Shown here piece by piece: positions 17,108-28,306 of a stretch of 64,000 bases of DNA (its first letter is position 1; every line of letters begins with the position of its first letter). The notes below the pieces were generated by a model that worked only from the letters and a program-made list of their open reading frames with translations, had not been told where the DNA came from and did not search any database. The DNA comes from DATKAS01 sp963733765 (lineage in GTDB: Bacteria; Actinomycetota; Acidimicrobiia; Acidimicrobiales; DATKAS01). Location of the stretch: positions 1,364,001 to 1,428,000 of the forward strand of contig CAVTEI010000003.1 in the NCBI GenBank assembly GCA_963733765.1. The letters are read 5' to 3'. The position numbers were made by a program, and so were the translations under genes.

Positions 17108-18685
17108 TCAGGCCCCCCTGATGGTCGCGATCGGTGCGAGTGGTCCGGCAGGTTCAGTGTTGAAGTTGCCCTTGCCACGCTGACCGTTCACGGCCTGCGT
17201 GCTCTGGGCGAGGGAGATCGTCGCGTGCGCGGCGGCGTCGCTCATCTGATCGAGCGCGACGAGGCTGAGGTTGTCGATGTCGTCGCACGACAGGTGATAG
17301 CACTGGTCGTACTGCTCACCGGCGACGCCGCCGTACATGGCGACCTGTTCCGCCGTCTTTATCCCCTCGGCACCGGTGAAGAGCCCGCCGGCGGGGATCC
17401 CGACCTCGATGAACGGGCCGTAGTCGGATCGCCCGTCGAACGCGGTGGGCTCGGTCGCCAAGCCCTGGCTCGCGAAGTATTGGAGGAACAGTTCTTCGAT
17501 TGCGGCGGATCCCTCCGGCGCGCCGCTCGGAGGCGGCGGAGAGTCGGACAGGTCGCCGTCGTACACGAAACGAGCGAAGTTCGGTGAGCCCACCATGTCG
17601 AAGTTCAGCATCGCCGCGATCTGCGACTGTTCCTCCTCGCTCAGGCTGGCGACGTACGCCGTGGATCCCAGCAGTCCTGACTCCTCGGCGCTGAACCAGA
17701 TGAATCGAACCTTGTTGCGCGGCTTTACCTTCGTCATCTGCTCGGCGATCTCGAGGATCGTCGCGGAGCCGGATCCGTTGTCGTTGATGCCCGGGCCGAC
17801 GCCGACGGAGTCGAGGTGAGCACCGACCACGATGACGTTGTTCGGATCGCCGGTCGTGGTCTCGGCGACGACGTTGTGGGTGGTGTATGTGCCCGGACGC
17901 CAGTCGACCTTGAACCGCGCCGTGAGACCGGTGTCGCCGCTGAGCACTCCGTTGGCCAACACCGTCCCCGTCCCGACCGTCGCAGCGAAGGTGGGGATGT
18001 CGAGTCCGGTGAAGTCGAACCACAGGGGCTCGGTGCGGCCGGGCTGCCCTTCATTGATGAAGACCATCGCCCCGGCGGGGGAGGCATCGGCGAGCGTGAA
18101 CTTCTGAGCGAACGTGCACGTCCCTCGCTGGACGATGATGATCGCTCCCTCCGGAACGCCGGCATAGTCCGCGGCCTCGCATCCGCTGGTGCTGGTGTTC
18201 GGTGCCGCACCCGGGGGCAACACGAGATCGATCGCCCACACTGGAGCGGTGATGTCGAGCTCGTATGCCGTCGACTTGAACATCGAGCCGAAGTCGCCAC
18301 CGAGCGAGGCGCCAGCTATGCCGGCGACGAAGCTGGTGCCACTCACGATCTCGAGGACCGGCGCCTCGAAGTCGGCGAGGAACGTCAAGTCGTAGTCGAA
18401 CTCGTCCTCTGTCACGTTGAATCCGGCGGCCGCGGCGCGTGCCGCGACGTAGTCGGCCGAGTTGGCGTAACCCGGCGCGCCGGCGAGGCGATTGGCTCCG
18501 CCGCTCGCGTCAGAAATCGCCTGCAAGGCGCGCTCGTGCTCCAGGATCCCCTCGACCGTCACGGCCCGCCGCAGCTTCTGGGAGTTGTTGTTGTTCGAGT
18601 TGGGCTCCGATGTCACCGGAACCGCCGCGATGACGAGAGCAGCGCATGTCAGCAATGCGCCGCCGACAAGCCTTGATCGGTGCAT
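17108..18685 (-). CDS. Secreted M28 family aminopeptidase with PA domain
   Basis: This 525-residue zinc exopeptidase is exported by a signal peptide (MHRSRL, hydrophobic core to about residue 21, then a Pro/Ser/Asn-rich stretch). A PA (protease-associated) insert follows, with GVPEGAIIIVQRGTCTFAQK. The M28 catalytic domain has VVGAHLDSVGVGPGINDNGS (first zinc ligands), FSAEESGLLGSTAYV (catalytic Glu pair), MLNFDMVGSPN and CYHLSCDDIDN (last ligand His). It resembles Streptomyces-type leucine aminopeptidases. The ATG at 18685 is preceded by GGAGGCACC, a good ribosome-binding site, which decides the start over in-frame codons upstream. Confidence 0.9.
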   Translation of the reverse strand: MHRSRLVGGALLTCAALVIAAVPVTSEPNSNNNNSQKLRRAVTVEGILEHERALQAISDASGGANRLAGAPGYANSADYVAARAAAAGFNVTEDEFDYDLTFLADFEAPVLEIVSGTSFVAGIAGASLGGDFGSMFKSTAYELDITAPVWAIDLVLPPGAAPNTSTSGCEAADYAGVPEGAIIIVQRGTCTFAQKFTLADASPAGAMVFINEGQPGRTEPLWFDFTGLDIPTFAATVGTGTVLANGVLSGDTGLTARFKVDWRPGTYTTHNVVAETTTGDPNNVIVVGAHLDSVGVGPGINDNGSGSATILEIAEQMTKVKPRNKVRFIWFSAEESGLLGSTAYVASLSEEEQSQIAAMLNFDMVGSPNFARFVYDGDLSDSPPPPSGAPEGSAAIEELFLQYFASQGLATEPTAFDGRSDYGPFIEVGIPAGGLFTGAEGIKTAEQVAMYGGVAGEQYDQCYHLSCDDIDNLSLVALDQMSDAAAHATISLAQSTQAVNGQRGKGNFNTEPAGPLAPIATIRGA

Positions 18686-18829
18686 GGTGCCTCCCACGCT
18701 CCCTTTTGACCCGGCTGAATCGCTCCGTAGGAGCGTGATCCATGCCAGGGAGGTCGTCAAGAGACGACCTCGGTCGAGCTCGTCCCGCGACTCTGTTCGC
18801 GACGCAGCCTGCGGAGGTCATCGGCTGCG

Positions 18830-18835
18830 TACAGT
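18830..18835 (+). promoter_or_regulatory. Candidate -10 box, leaderless start of YihY gene
   Basis: TACAGT ends 6 nt before the GTG at 18842, with no ribosome-binding site. The rest of the 156-nt gap (18686-18829) shows no further feature I can name. Confidence 0.45.
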
Positions 18836-18841
18836 CGCGGC

Positions 18842-19672
18842 GTGGCTGGCTCCGAGGCAGCTCGGGTGCGATCGATCGCTTCGGGCCTCTCTCGTCGCAT
18901 CAAGGAGCACAACCTCACGCTCGTCGCCGCCGGCGTCGCGTTCTACGCGTTTCTGGCCTTTGTACCCGCGCTCGTCGCGTTCATCTCCATCTACGGGCTC
19001 GTTGCCGATCCCGACGACGTCGCTGATCAGGTCGCGGACATCGCCTCGGCGCTGCCGGAAGAGGTGCAGGACTTTCTGACCTTCCAACTCACTTCCATCG
19101 CGAGCGCAAACCGCGCTGGTGTCTCGTTCACGCTCGTGATCGCGATCGCACTGGCGCTCTGGAGTGCGTCGGGGGGGATGGCGGCGCTCATCACGGGGAT
19201 CCACGTCGCGCATGAGCACGACGAGCCGTCGGGCTTCGTATCCAAGCGCGGGAAGGCGCTGATGCTGACCCTCGGCGCGATGGTGTTCCTCGGCATTGTC
19301 ATCTTCGTGATCGCCGCCGTGCCACCCTTGCTATCCAAGGCCGGACTCGGCACCGCGGGCGAGCTCGTGTTCAGTGCGCTCCGCTGGCCAGTGCTCGGGG
19401 CGGTGATGATCGCCGGGATCGGCCTGCTGTACCGAGTTGCCTTGAAGGGTTCCCCGAGCGCATGGCTCGGCCTCGTGACGCCGGGCGCGGTGATGGCGAC
19501 TCTCGGGTGGCTCGTCGTCTCGGCCGGTTTCGCCTTCTACGCCGCGAACTTCGCGAGCTACAGCAAGACCTACGGCGCCCTCGCATCAATCGTTGTCGTG
19601 CTGCTGTGGTTGTGGCTGAGCTCGCTCCTCGTCCTCGTCGGCGCGGAGGTCGATGGGCTGCGGGAGGAGTGA
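18842..19672 (+). CDS. YihY/UPF0761 (BrkB-like) inner membrane protein
   Basis: This 276-residue polytopic protein has about six helices. The family signatures are LVAAGVAFYAFLAFVPALVAF in helix 1 and YSKTYGALASIVVVLLWLWLSS in the last helices. Older annotations call the family ribonuclease BN, which is now considered wrong; its function is unknown, perhaps envelope-related transport. The GTG start is leaderless-like. The alkB-like gene starts 20 nt downstream on the same strand, so the two may be co-transcribed. Confidence 0.85.
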   Translation: MAGSEAARVRSIASGLSRRIKEHNLTLVAAGVAFYAFLAFVPALVAFISIYGLVADPDDVADQVADIASALPEEVQDFLTFQLTSIASANRAGVSFTLVIAIALALWSASGGMAALITGIHVAHEHDEPSGFVSKRGKALMLTLGAMVFLGIVIFVIAAVPPLLSKAGLGTAGELVFSALRWPVLGAVMIAGIGLLYRVALKGSPSAWLGLVTPGAVMATLGWLVVSAGFAFYAANFASYSKTYGALASIVVVLLWLWLSSLLVLVGAEVDGLREE

Positions 19673-19692
19673 TACGAGCGATACTGGAGGCG

Positions 19693-20397
19693 ATGACCGC
19701 GCCGGCTGAGGAGCTGCGCATCGACCGGCGCGCGCCGGTCGAGCGCACCGCGCTGCCGCCGACGTCCTGGGTCGAGCTCGTCCCCGGTTTCGTTCGTGAC
19801 GCCGACGCCATCTTTCACGAGTTGCACACGACGCTGCCGTGGGGACAGACCGAAGTGCTCAGGTACGACAAGTACGTGCCGGAGAACCGGCTCGGGGTCG
19901 GAGTACGCACCGACTCCCACGTGCTGTTCCGCCAGACCGATCTCCACCTTCGGTCCCGCTTCCACGTCCAGTTCACGGGAGTGTCGGCGATCCTCTATCG
20001 CGACGGGCAGGACTTTCAGGGTCTTCACAGCGACCGGGAGATGCGGTGGCTCGACGACACGGTCATCGCCATCGCCGTGCTCGGCGCGCGGCGCCCGTTC
20101 GTCCTGCGTCCTCGGCTCGAGCGGGGAGTGCCGGTCGAGCGCATCCCGGCCGGCACTGGCCCCGACGATGTGGTCCTCACGCCGGGCGACGGTGACCTGC
20201 TCATCATGGGTGGCGCCGCGCAGCGCGGGTGGCTGCACGGAGTTCCGAAGGCGCCCGCGGTCGACAAACCGCGCATCTCGCTCACGTGGAGATGGACGAG
20301 CCGCAAGGGACGACCCGATACCAACCCGACGTTCTACGAAGGACGCCAATTCAGCGACCGCCCTCGGCAACCTGGCTCGCGCACGCGTCGACCTTGA
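19693..20397 (+). CDS. alkB: AlkB-like alpha-ketoglutarate-dependent dioxygenase
   Basis: This 234-residue non-haem Fe(II)/2-oxoglutarate enzyme is of the type that oxidatively demethylates N-alkylated bases. The iron ligands are H112-x-D114 (GLHSDRE) and H182 (WLHGVPK). The 2OG-binding arginines are R194 and R200 in PRISLTWRW, where family members have RxxxxxR. The ATG at 19693 is preceded by GGAGG at close spacing and gives a natural N-terminus. Its stop overlaps the TTG start of the following SDR gene (TTGA). Repair of DNA or RNA alkylation is the family role; substrate preference is unknown. Confidence 0.88.
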   Translation: MTAPAEELRIDRRAPVERTALPPTSWVELVPGFVRDADAIFHELHTTLPWGQTEVLRYDKYVPENRLGVGVRTDSHVLFRQTDLHLRSRFHVQFTGVSAILYRDGQDFQGLHSDREMRWLDDTVIAIAVLGARRPFVLRPRLERGVPVERIPAGTGPDDVVLTPGDGDLLIMGGAAQRGWLHGVPKAPAVDKPRISLTWRWTSRKGRPDTNPTFYEGRQFSDRPRQPGSRTRRP

Positions 20398-21122
20398 GCA
20401 CGAGGACAGCGTCGCGGCGGGCGCTTGTCACAGGGGTTGGGCGGCGGGCGGGTATCGGGGCGACGATCGCCGACCGCCTGCGCGCTGACGGCTGGAACGT
20501 GGCGACGACGGGTTGGCGCAGCTACGACGCACGGATGGAGTGGGGCGCCGACGAGCAGCCGCTGGCCGAGCACGAAGTTGACTTCGCCGATCCCGACGCG
20601 CCCGACGCACTCTTCCGTCTTCTCGCCGATGGCGGGGCGATCAGTGCGATGGTGCTGTGCCACACCGAGAGCGTCGACTCCGATATGCAGAGCACGACGA
20701 TCGAGAGCTTCGATCGTCACTTCGCGGTGAACGCGAGAGCGAGCTGGCTCCTGATCCGGGCGTTCGCTCGCCAGTTCCCGGCCAGCGCGGCAGGAAGCGG
20801 CCGCGTCGTCGCGCTGACGAGTGATCACACCGCGTTCAACCTGCCTTACGGCGCGAGCAAAGGTGCGCTCGACCGAATCGTCATCGCTGCAGCCACCGAG
20901 CTCGCCGACTTGGGCATCACCGCGAACGTGGTGAATCCCGGTCCGAACGACACGGGCTGGATGGACGATGCCATCCGCGGCGCCGTGCTGCGCAGCAACT
21001 TGCAACGTCGCATCGGGACGCCTGCGGACACCGCGAGCCTCGTGAGCTTCCTGTTGTCGGACGAGGGCGGGTGGATCAACGCCCAGCTGCTGCACTCCGA
21101 CGGCGGGCGCCGCCCGGGCTGA
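20394..21122 (+). CDS. SDR family oxidoreductase
   Basis: This short-chain dehydrogenase/reductase of 242 residues uses NAD(P). The cofactor motif is partly degenerate: ALVTGVGRRAGIGATIADRL has the TGxxx(A)GIG pattern with an insertion, as in ENR/FabI-like members. The catalytic residues are Ser in ALTSDHT and Y-x-x-x-K in LPYGASKGAL. The end has VNPGPNDTGWM and WINAQLLHSDGGRRPG, the usual SDR C-terminus. The TTG start overlaps the alkB stop by 4 nt, while the frame itself is open further upstream. The substrate is unknown, and linkage to AlkB may simply be operon packing. Confidence 0.85.
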   Translation: MSTRTASRRALVTGVGRRAGIGATIADRLRADGWNVATTGWRSYDARMEWGADEQPLAEHEVDFADPDAPDALFRLLADGGAISAMVLCHTESVDSDMQSTTIESFDRHFAVNARASWLLIRAFARQFPASAAGSGRVVALTSDHTAFNLPYGASKGALDRIVIAAATELADLGITANVVNPGPNDTGWMDDAIRGAVLRSNLQRRIGTPADTASLVSFLLSDEGGWINAQLLHSDGGRRPG

Positions 21123-21131
21123 GACTGCGCG

Positions 21132-21614
21132 TTACTGCGGCCAGGGGAAGCCGTCGAACACTGCTCTCGCATCGGCCTCGAGCTCCGCGCACGGCCCGAT
21201 GACGTCGATCGGCACGTTGCCGCGTGCGAACACCTCGCGGCTGGAGAGCTTGAGCATGGGCGCTCCTTCGGGGACCATCGTCCCGAGCTGCTCGCTCGAC
21301 AATGCGAACACGAGCCGGCCGATGCCCGCCCAGTACTGCCCGCCCGCGCACATCGTGCAGCTCTCGCAGCTCGTGTAGAGCGTCGCGCCGGCGCGCTCCT
21401 CGGTGGTCATGTGCTGGGATGCCCAAGCGGCGAGCGCGAGCTCGGGATGTCCGGTGACGTCGCCCTCGCCGACCGTGTTCATGAGCTCCAGCAGCACGGA
21501 ACCATCAGGGCCAACGAGCAGCGAGCCGAACGGTTGGTTCCCGCCGTCGCGGGCCTCGCGTGCCAACTCGATGCAGCGACGCAGGCGCGCGATGTCGCTC
21601 TGATCCACGGTCAC
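21132..21614 (-). CDS. Cytidine/deoxycytidylate-type nucleoside deaminase family protein
   Basis: This 160-residue zinc hydrolase deaminates a nucleobase or nucleoside. The zinc site is H56-x-E58 (GHPELALAA) with C83-x2-C86 in TSCESCTMCAG. The usual Pro before the first Cys is replaced by Ser, as in some guanine/cytosine deaminase-like members. It is shorter than fused riboflavin enzymes and lacks the TadA RNA-binding tail, so a tRNA adenosine deaminase role is less likely. The GTG at 21614 is 4 nt after the amidohydrolase stop, so the two probably form an operon. Confidence 0.83.
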   Translation of the reverse strand: MTVDQSDIARLRRCIELAREARDGGNQPFGSLLVGPDGSVLLELMNTVGEGDVTGHPELALAAWASQHMTTEERAGATLYTSCESCTMCAGGQYWAGIGRLVFALSSEQLGTMVPEGAPMLKLSSREVFARGNVPIDVIGPCAELEADARAVFDGFPWPQ

Positions 21615-21618
21615 GACC

Positions 21619-22830
21619 TCAGGCCGCGATGACGGAGGCCGCGCTCCCCATCAGGTCGAGGAAGTTGTCGCAGTAGAACCGCTGCTTCGCGTCCTCGTCG
21701 GTTTGCGCGAGCGACGCCTCGAAGCGTTCGATCGGCCGGCGGCCGCCCTCCACATGCGGGTAGTCGCTCGAGAACAGGCACACCTCGGGGCCAGCCTGCT
21801 CGATGATCCAACCGACGTCCTCGGTCGGGTACGGCGTCGCCCGAATTTGCCGGCGCACGTACTCACTCGGCCGAAGTGACAGCGCGCGGAGGCGCTCCTC
21901 GTGACGGCTGAACGCGTCGAACGCCGCCTCCAGCTGGCGCATCCACGACGGCAGCCAGATCGCGCCTTGCTCGATGACACCGAAGCGCAGTGAGGGGAAC
22001 CGCTCGAGCACGCCGTCGAAGATCATCGTCGCGAGCGTCTGCATGGGCGGATGCGGGATGCCCATGTAGTCGACGGAGCGGAAGTTCTCCTCGCCGCCGT
22101 GGAAGTCGGGTGGGATCGGCAGGCCGTTGCGGAAGTAGCTCTTGTCGATGAGGTCGCCGGTGCCCCCGACGTGGAAGACGACCGGGATCGCGGCCTCCTG
22201 CGCGCGCGCCCAGACGCCATCGAGACCGACGTGGCTGGGGGAATGCCCCGGCGGACAGCCCGACGCGATGAGCAGCGCAGCCGCACCCATCGCGATCGCC
22301 TCGTCGGTCATCGGGGCCGCGTCGTCGAGCGAGCACAGCGGTACGTAACAGGTGGGCAGCAAGCGCGGGTCGGCCGCGCAGAACTCGACGATGCCGCGGT
22401 TGTGTGCGCGCGCCGCGCCGAGCGCGAGGTCGACGTCGCCGCTGTGCTCCCAGTCGTGAAGGCGGCGGTTGTGAAACGTGTTGAAGACGAGCTGGCTCGA
22501 GAACCCGAGCAGGTCGAGCGCCCGCCCGCGATCGTCGGCCAAGAACGAACCGGTGGCGGCGAAGTTCTTGCGGTTCATGATCTCGGCCGCCTCGTCCGAG
22601 GTGTACTCCGCTGAGCGGTGGCGGTCGGCGAGGCGCTCGAACGCGGCGTCGAGATCACGGAGCTGCTCGTCGGGGTCGCCGGTCTGGCGTAGCTCGTTGC
22701 CGCTCGAGTAGCGGAGCGGCTCGATGCGGTCTCGCACGGCAGGGTCCGCGTGAGCGACCAACCAGCCCGGGGTCTCCATGATGTGGGCGTCGGCATCATG
22801 CACGACTCGACCCGTCGCGTTGTACGGCAT
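21619..22830 (-). CDS. Amidohydrolase 2 family metal-dependent hydrolase
   Basis: This TIM-barrel hydrolase or decarboxylase of 403 residues belongs to the ACMSD/amidohydrolase_2 group. The N-terminal metal motif D-x-D-x-H is seen in VVHDADAHIMETPGW, a mid-barrel His in IPVVFHVGGTG, and the C-terminal Asp in CLFSSDYPHVEGGR. Members decarboxylate or hydrolyse aromatic or polyketide-derived acids, and this class is expanded in acidimicrobial and mycobacterial genomes. The specific substrate is unknown. It is followed by the deaminase in the same operon. Confidence 0.87.
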   Translation of the reverse strand: MPYNATGRVVHDADAHIMETPGWLVAHADPAVRDRIEPLRYSSGNELRQTGDPDEQLRDLDAAFERLADRHRSAEYTSDEAAEIMNRKNFAATGSFLADDRGRALDLLGFSSQLVFNTFHNRRLHDWEHSGDVDLALGAARAHNRGIVEFCAADPRLLPTCYVPLCSLDDAAPMTDEAIAMGAAALLIASGCPPGHSPSHVGLDGVWARAQEAAIPVVFHVGGTGDLIDKSYFRNGLPIPPDFHGGEENFRSVDYMGIPHPPMQTLATMIFDGVLERFPSLRFGVIEQGAIWLPSWMRQLEAAFDAFSRHEERLRALSLRPSEYVRRQIRATPYPTEDVGWIIEQAGPEVCLFSSDYPHVEGGRRPIERFEASLAQTDEDAKQRFYCDNFLDLMGSAASVIAA

Positions 22831-22892
22831 CCCCCGAGTCTCGCGCGCTACCAGGAGATATCGTCCGGGCGCCGTGGAAGAGGGGTGGGGCC

Positions 22893-23735
22893 ATGCCGAG
22901 TGCCGACGAGATCCGAGCGACCCAGAAGCAGACGTGGGACAAGTTCTCCGCCGGGTGGGAGAAGTGGGACGACGTCGTGATGGCGACGACCGGTCAGGTC
23001 GGCCGAGAGCTCATCGAGAGCCTCCGGGTCGGCGAGGACCAGCAGCACCTCGACGTGGGTGCCGGCACCGGCGAGCCGGGGCTCACCATCGCGGCGCTCG
23101 CGCCGCGGGGCCGCGTCACACTCGCGGACCTGTCTCCCGAGATGCTCGCCGCGGCCGGACGCCGAGCGACCGCGAAAGGCCTCACGAACGTCGACTACCG
23201 CGAGTGCGGCGTCGAGGACTTGCCATTCCCCGACGCGACCTTTGACAGCGTCAGCTGCCGGTTCGTGTTCATGTTCATCCCTGACATCGACAAGGCGGTG
23301 TCGGAGATCGCCCGCGTGCTCAGGCCCGGCGGTCGTGCCGCTGCGGCCGTGTGGGCCGGCCCCGATGTGAACGCTTGGGCCACGATCGCAGGTGCGGCGA
23401 TGGCGACCGAGATCGAGCCGGTGCCGCCGGATCCCGACGCGCCCGGGATGTTCCGTTGCGCCGCGCCCGATGCGATCGGCGCCCGGTTCCGGGGTGCCGG
23501 ACTCCAGGACGTGACCGAGTGGGACGTCCCCACGCTCATGGAGACCGAAAGTGCCGAGCAGTACTGGTACTTCGTCACCGAGCTCACCGCCCCCGTCATC
23601 GCCGCCCTCGCGACCGTCGACCAGGCGACGCGCGACCGCATCGGCGCCCGGGCGATCGAGGCCGCTCGAGCGTACGAATCGGACGGAAAGGCCAGGCTGC
23701 CGGGCATGGCCCGCTGCATCGTGGGGACGAAGTAA
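22893..23735 (+). CDS. Class I SAM-dependent methyltransferase
   Basis: This 280-residue Rossmann-fold methyltransferase of the UbiE/COQ5-like group acts on a small molecule. The SAM-binding motif I is HLDVGAGTGEPGLTIAAL (about residues 52-69), the acidic end of strand 2 is LADLSPEMLAAA, and motif III is the ARVLRPGGRAAAAVW region. The N-terminus QKQTWDKFSAGWEKW is typical of this subgroup. The acceptor cannot be predicted. It is transcribed divergently from the amidohydrolase and faces DUF72 with a large stem-loop in between. Confidence 0.87.
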   Translation: MPSADEIRATQKQTWDKFSAGWEKWDDVVMATTGQVGRELIESLRVGEDQQHLDVGAGTGEPGLTIAALAPRGRVTLADLSPEMLAAAGRRATAKGLTNVDYRECGVEDLPFPDATFDSVSCRFVFMFIPDIDKAVSEIARVLRPGGRAAAAVWAGPDVNAWATIAGAAMATEIEPVPPDPDAPGMFRCAAPDAIGARFRGAGLQDVTEWDVPTLMETESAEQYWYFVTELTAPVIAALATVDQATRDRIGARAIEAARAYESDGKARLPGMARCIVGTK

Positions 23736-23772
23736 TCGCGGCTGGGTTGAAGGCCGAGATTCCGGGGTACTG

Positions 23773-23877
23773 TCCGCTCGTCGCCCACGCAGTCCGGAAC
23801 GCTCCAGGCCAAAAACGAAACGCATTCGCGGAAGTGAAGGGCAGGAGCGGGCGCCGGACTGCGTAGGCGACGGCGGA
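23773..23877. repeat. Long structured inverted repeat between convergent genes
   Basis: A 19-bp arm at 23779-23797 (CGTCGCCCACGCAGTCCGG) pairs with 23854-23872 with one mismatch. An inner CGCTCC (23800-23805) pairs with GGAGCG (23844-23849), and an outer TCCGC/GCGGA extends the base with a one-nt bulge. The 38-nt apical loop is A-rich (23806-23843). It could terminate both flanking genes or encode a small structured RNA. I see no second copy in the window. Confidence 0.75.
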
Positions 23878-23884
23878 GATCTCG

Positions 23885-24655
23885 TCACCCCCAGCTGTCG
23901 GGTCGGATCCCGGGCACTCGTGAGGCGTGACCGCCGGCACGGGTGACTTCTTCGGCGAAGGTGATCGCGTTGTCGACGGCTGCGCACCGTCCGTCGTTGT
24001 TGAAGTAGACGAACACGTCCGTATCACCGAACGTCGAGACAATGCGCTCGGCCCAGCCGCCGAGCGTGTGGCGGTGGTAGTTCGGCGCGACCTGGGCATC
24101 GCCGTGATGAAGGCGCACGTAGCCCCACGACGCCGTGCGCCAAGTCGGCCCCAGTGTGGATCCTCCCCGGTCGGCCCACACCTGCGCGGCGCCTCGGTCC
24201 GAGAGCAGCTCCGCCACGTCTTGCCGCCACCACGACTCGTGTCGCGGTTCGACGGCGAGCCGCACTCCCACCGGGAACGCGTCGAGGGTCGACGCGAGCG
24301 CCCCGACGTCGACTTCGAGGTCGGGCGGAAGTTGGATGAGGATGGGTCCGAGCTTCCACTCGAGTGCGGAGGCGCGCTGCATCAGCCGGTCGACCGGCTC
24401 GCTCGGATCCCGCAACCGCTTGACGTGGGTGAGGTACCGCGACGCCTTGACGGTGATGATCTCGTCGTCGGCGCTGCGGCGGTGCCACCCCGCGAACGTC
24501 TCTCGCGATGGCAGTCGATAGAACGATACGTTGAGCTCGACCGTGCGGAAGTACGTCGTCACGTGCTCGAACCAGCACTTCTGCGGCACACCGTCGTAGA
24601 ACCGGCTTCGCCAGTCCTGGTACATCCAGCCCGAGGTCCCGATGAGCACGGTCAC
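23885..24655 (-). CDS. DUF72 domain-containing protein
   Basis: This 256-residue TIM-barrel-like protein belongs to the DUF72 (YecE) family. Signatures are the N-terminal LIGTSGWMYQDWR, FRTVELNVSFYRLPS, FTVKAS-like IITVKASRYLTHVKRL, and VFVYFNNDGRCAAVDNA at the end, equivalent to the usual FNN motif. The function is unknown; a role in Fe-S biology or nucleic-acid metabolism has been suggested for relatives. The GTG at 24655 was chosen because it places the family start IGTSGW near the N-terminus, although an in-frame ATG exists at 24742. It is divergent from the catalase gene. Confidence 0.85.
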   Translation of the reverse strand: MTVLIGTSGWMYQDWRSRFYDGVPQKCWFEHVTTYFRTVELNVSFYRLPSRETFAGWHRRSADDEIITVKASRYLTHVKRLRDPSEPVDRLMQRASALEWKLGPILIQLPPDLEVDVGALASTLDAFPVGVRLAVEPRHESWWRQDVAELLSDRGAAQVWADRGGSTLGPTWRTASWGYVRLHHGDAQVAPNYHRHTLGGWAERIVSTFGDTDVFVYFNNDGRCAAVDNAITFAEEVTRAGGHASRVPGIRPDSWG

Positions 24656-24758
24656 GCGGACCTTCGTTGCCCGAATGGCGTGATCGAAGCCTGGTCGTTT
24701 CGGTCTCTCGCGCTTGGGGTAGTCGGGGGGCGTTCCCCGCATGCCTCAGGAGGGTCTC

Positions 24759-26825
<2,067 letters not shown>

Positions 26826-26847
26826 AGGCTGGCAACATCTGGGTGCC

Positions 26848-28250
26848 ATGACGGACGCCGTCGACCTCACCCGATGCACTGCGACCGAGCTGCTCGACCT
26901 CTACCAGCGCGGTGCGGCATCGCCGGTCGAGGCGACCCAGGCGGTGCTCGAGCGGATCGACAAGCTGAACCCCGTTGTGAACGCGTTCTGCTTCCTCGCG
27001 GCGGACGAGGCGCTCGACGCGGCCCGGGGAAGCGAGTTCCGCTGGCGCCGAGGCAAGCCAATGGGTCCGCTCGATGGCGTCCCCACCTCGATCAAGGACC
27101 TCGTGCTCACGAAGGGCTGGCCCACACTGCGGGGCAGCCACACCGTCGATCCGCATCAGCCGTGGGACATCGACGCGCCCGCGACCGCCCGCCTGCGCGA
27201 GGCGGGCGCCGTGCTGATCGGCAAGACGACGACACCCGAGTTCGGCTGCAAGGGCGAGACCAACTCGCCCCTCACGGGCATCACTCGTAATCCATGGGAC
27301 ACGACCAAGACGCCCGGCGGCTCGTCGGGCGGCACCGCAGCTGGCAGTTGCCGCGGGGATGGGCCCACTCAGCATCGGGAGTGATGGCGCGGGGTCGGTG
27401 CGCATCCCCGCCGCGTTCTGCGGCAACTTCGGATTGAAGCCGAGCTTCGGACGGGTGCCCGCGTACCCGTTGTCACCGTTCGGTACGGTCTCGCATCTCG
27501 GGCCGCACACGATGAGCGTCGCGGACGGCGCGCTCATGATGAACGTGCTGAAGCAGCCCGACGCGCGCGACTGGACATCCCTTCCACCCGACAGCTCCGA
27601 CTTCACCATCGGACCTCGACGGCGGCATCGACGGGCTGCGCGTGCTCTTCTCTCCGACGCTCGGGTACGCGAAGGTCGACCCGGAGGTTGCGAGCGCGGT
27701 TGCCGCGGCGGTCGACGAGCTGGCGGCGCTCGGCGCGCGCGTCGAAGTGGGCGACCCCGGCTTCGAGGATCCGCTCCCGATCACGACGGGCCTGTGGTTC
27801 ACCGGTGCGTGGACCCTGTGGAACACGCTCACCCCTGCGCAGCAAGCGGTCACCGATCCCGACTTCGCAGCGGAAGCGCAGCTCGGCCGCGAGATGAGCA
27901 GCCTCGACGTGCAGCGGCTGAACCTGCGGCGCGGCGAGCTCGGATCGAGGATGCGCCAGCTCATGCAGCACTACGACCTGATCGTCACGCCGGCGGTCGC
28001 GGTGCCCGCGTTCGATGCCCGGCCCGCCGGCTCGGTCCCGCTCGACCCCGCATCGATGCTCGGATGGACGCCGTTCTCGTACCCGTTCAACCTGACGCAG
28101 CAGCCCGCGTGCACGATCCCGTGTGGCCTGACGCGCGGTGGTCTGCCGATCGGCATGCAGCTCGTCGGCCCGATGTTCGCCGACGCCCTCGTCCTGCGCG
28201 CCGCCCGCGCTTACGAACAGGTTCGCCCGATACCCCGCCCCCCGATCTGA
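26848..28250 (+). CDS. Amidase signature family enzyme (two frame breaks)
   Basis: This Ser-cisSer-Lys hydrolase of amides or carbamoyl compounds is of the GatA/aryl-acylamidase type. The catalytic Lys is K83 in GVPTSIKDLV, the cis-Ser is in TPGGSSGGTA near residue 160, and the nucleophile Ser is in IGSDGAGSVRIPA. The C-terminal part has YDLIVTPAVAVPA and LPIGMQLVGPMFAD. Three frames are used; one extra base near 27344 and one near 27615 must be removed to give a single protein of about 466 residues. Absence of neighbouring gatB/gatC argues against the tRNA amidotransferase subunit. The breaks look like sequence errors. Confidence 0.87.
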
Positions 28251-28271
28251 CGCCCACCCCCGGCGTTCTCA

Positions 28272-28306
28272 GGTAGATAACGGGCCAAATTGGCCTGTTA
28301 TCTACC
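28272..28306. terminator. 35-bp near-perfect palindrome at convergent gene ends
   Basis: The arms GGTAGATAACGGGCCAA (28272-28288) and TTGGCCTGTTATCTACC (28290-28306) pair over 17 positions with a single G-T mismatch and one central base. The site lies 22 nt after the amidase stop, and its right arm contains the stop codon of the VOC gene on the other strand. It is likely a bidirectional terminator without a T-run. Confidence 0.65.

Noticed and set aside
23773..23877. tRNA or transposon terminal inverted repeats
   Set aside because: The arms do not form a cloverleaf, the loop is only 38 nt with no coding content, and no target duplication or transposase is present.
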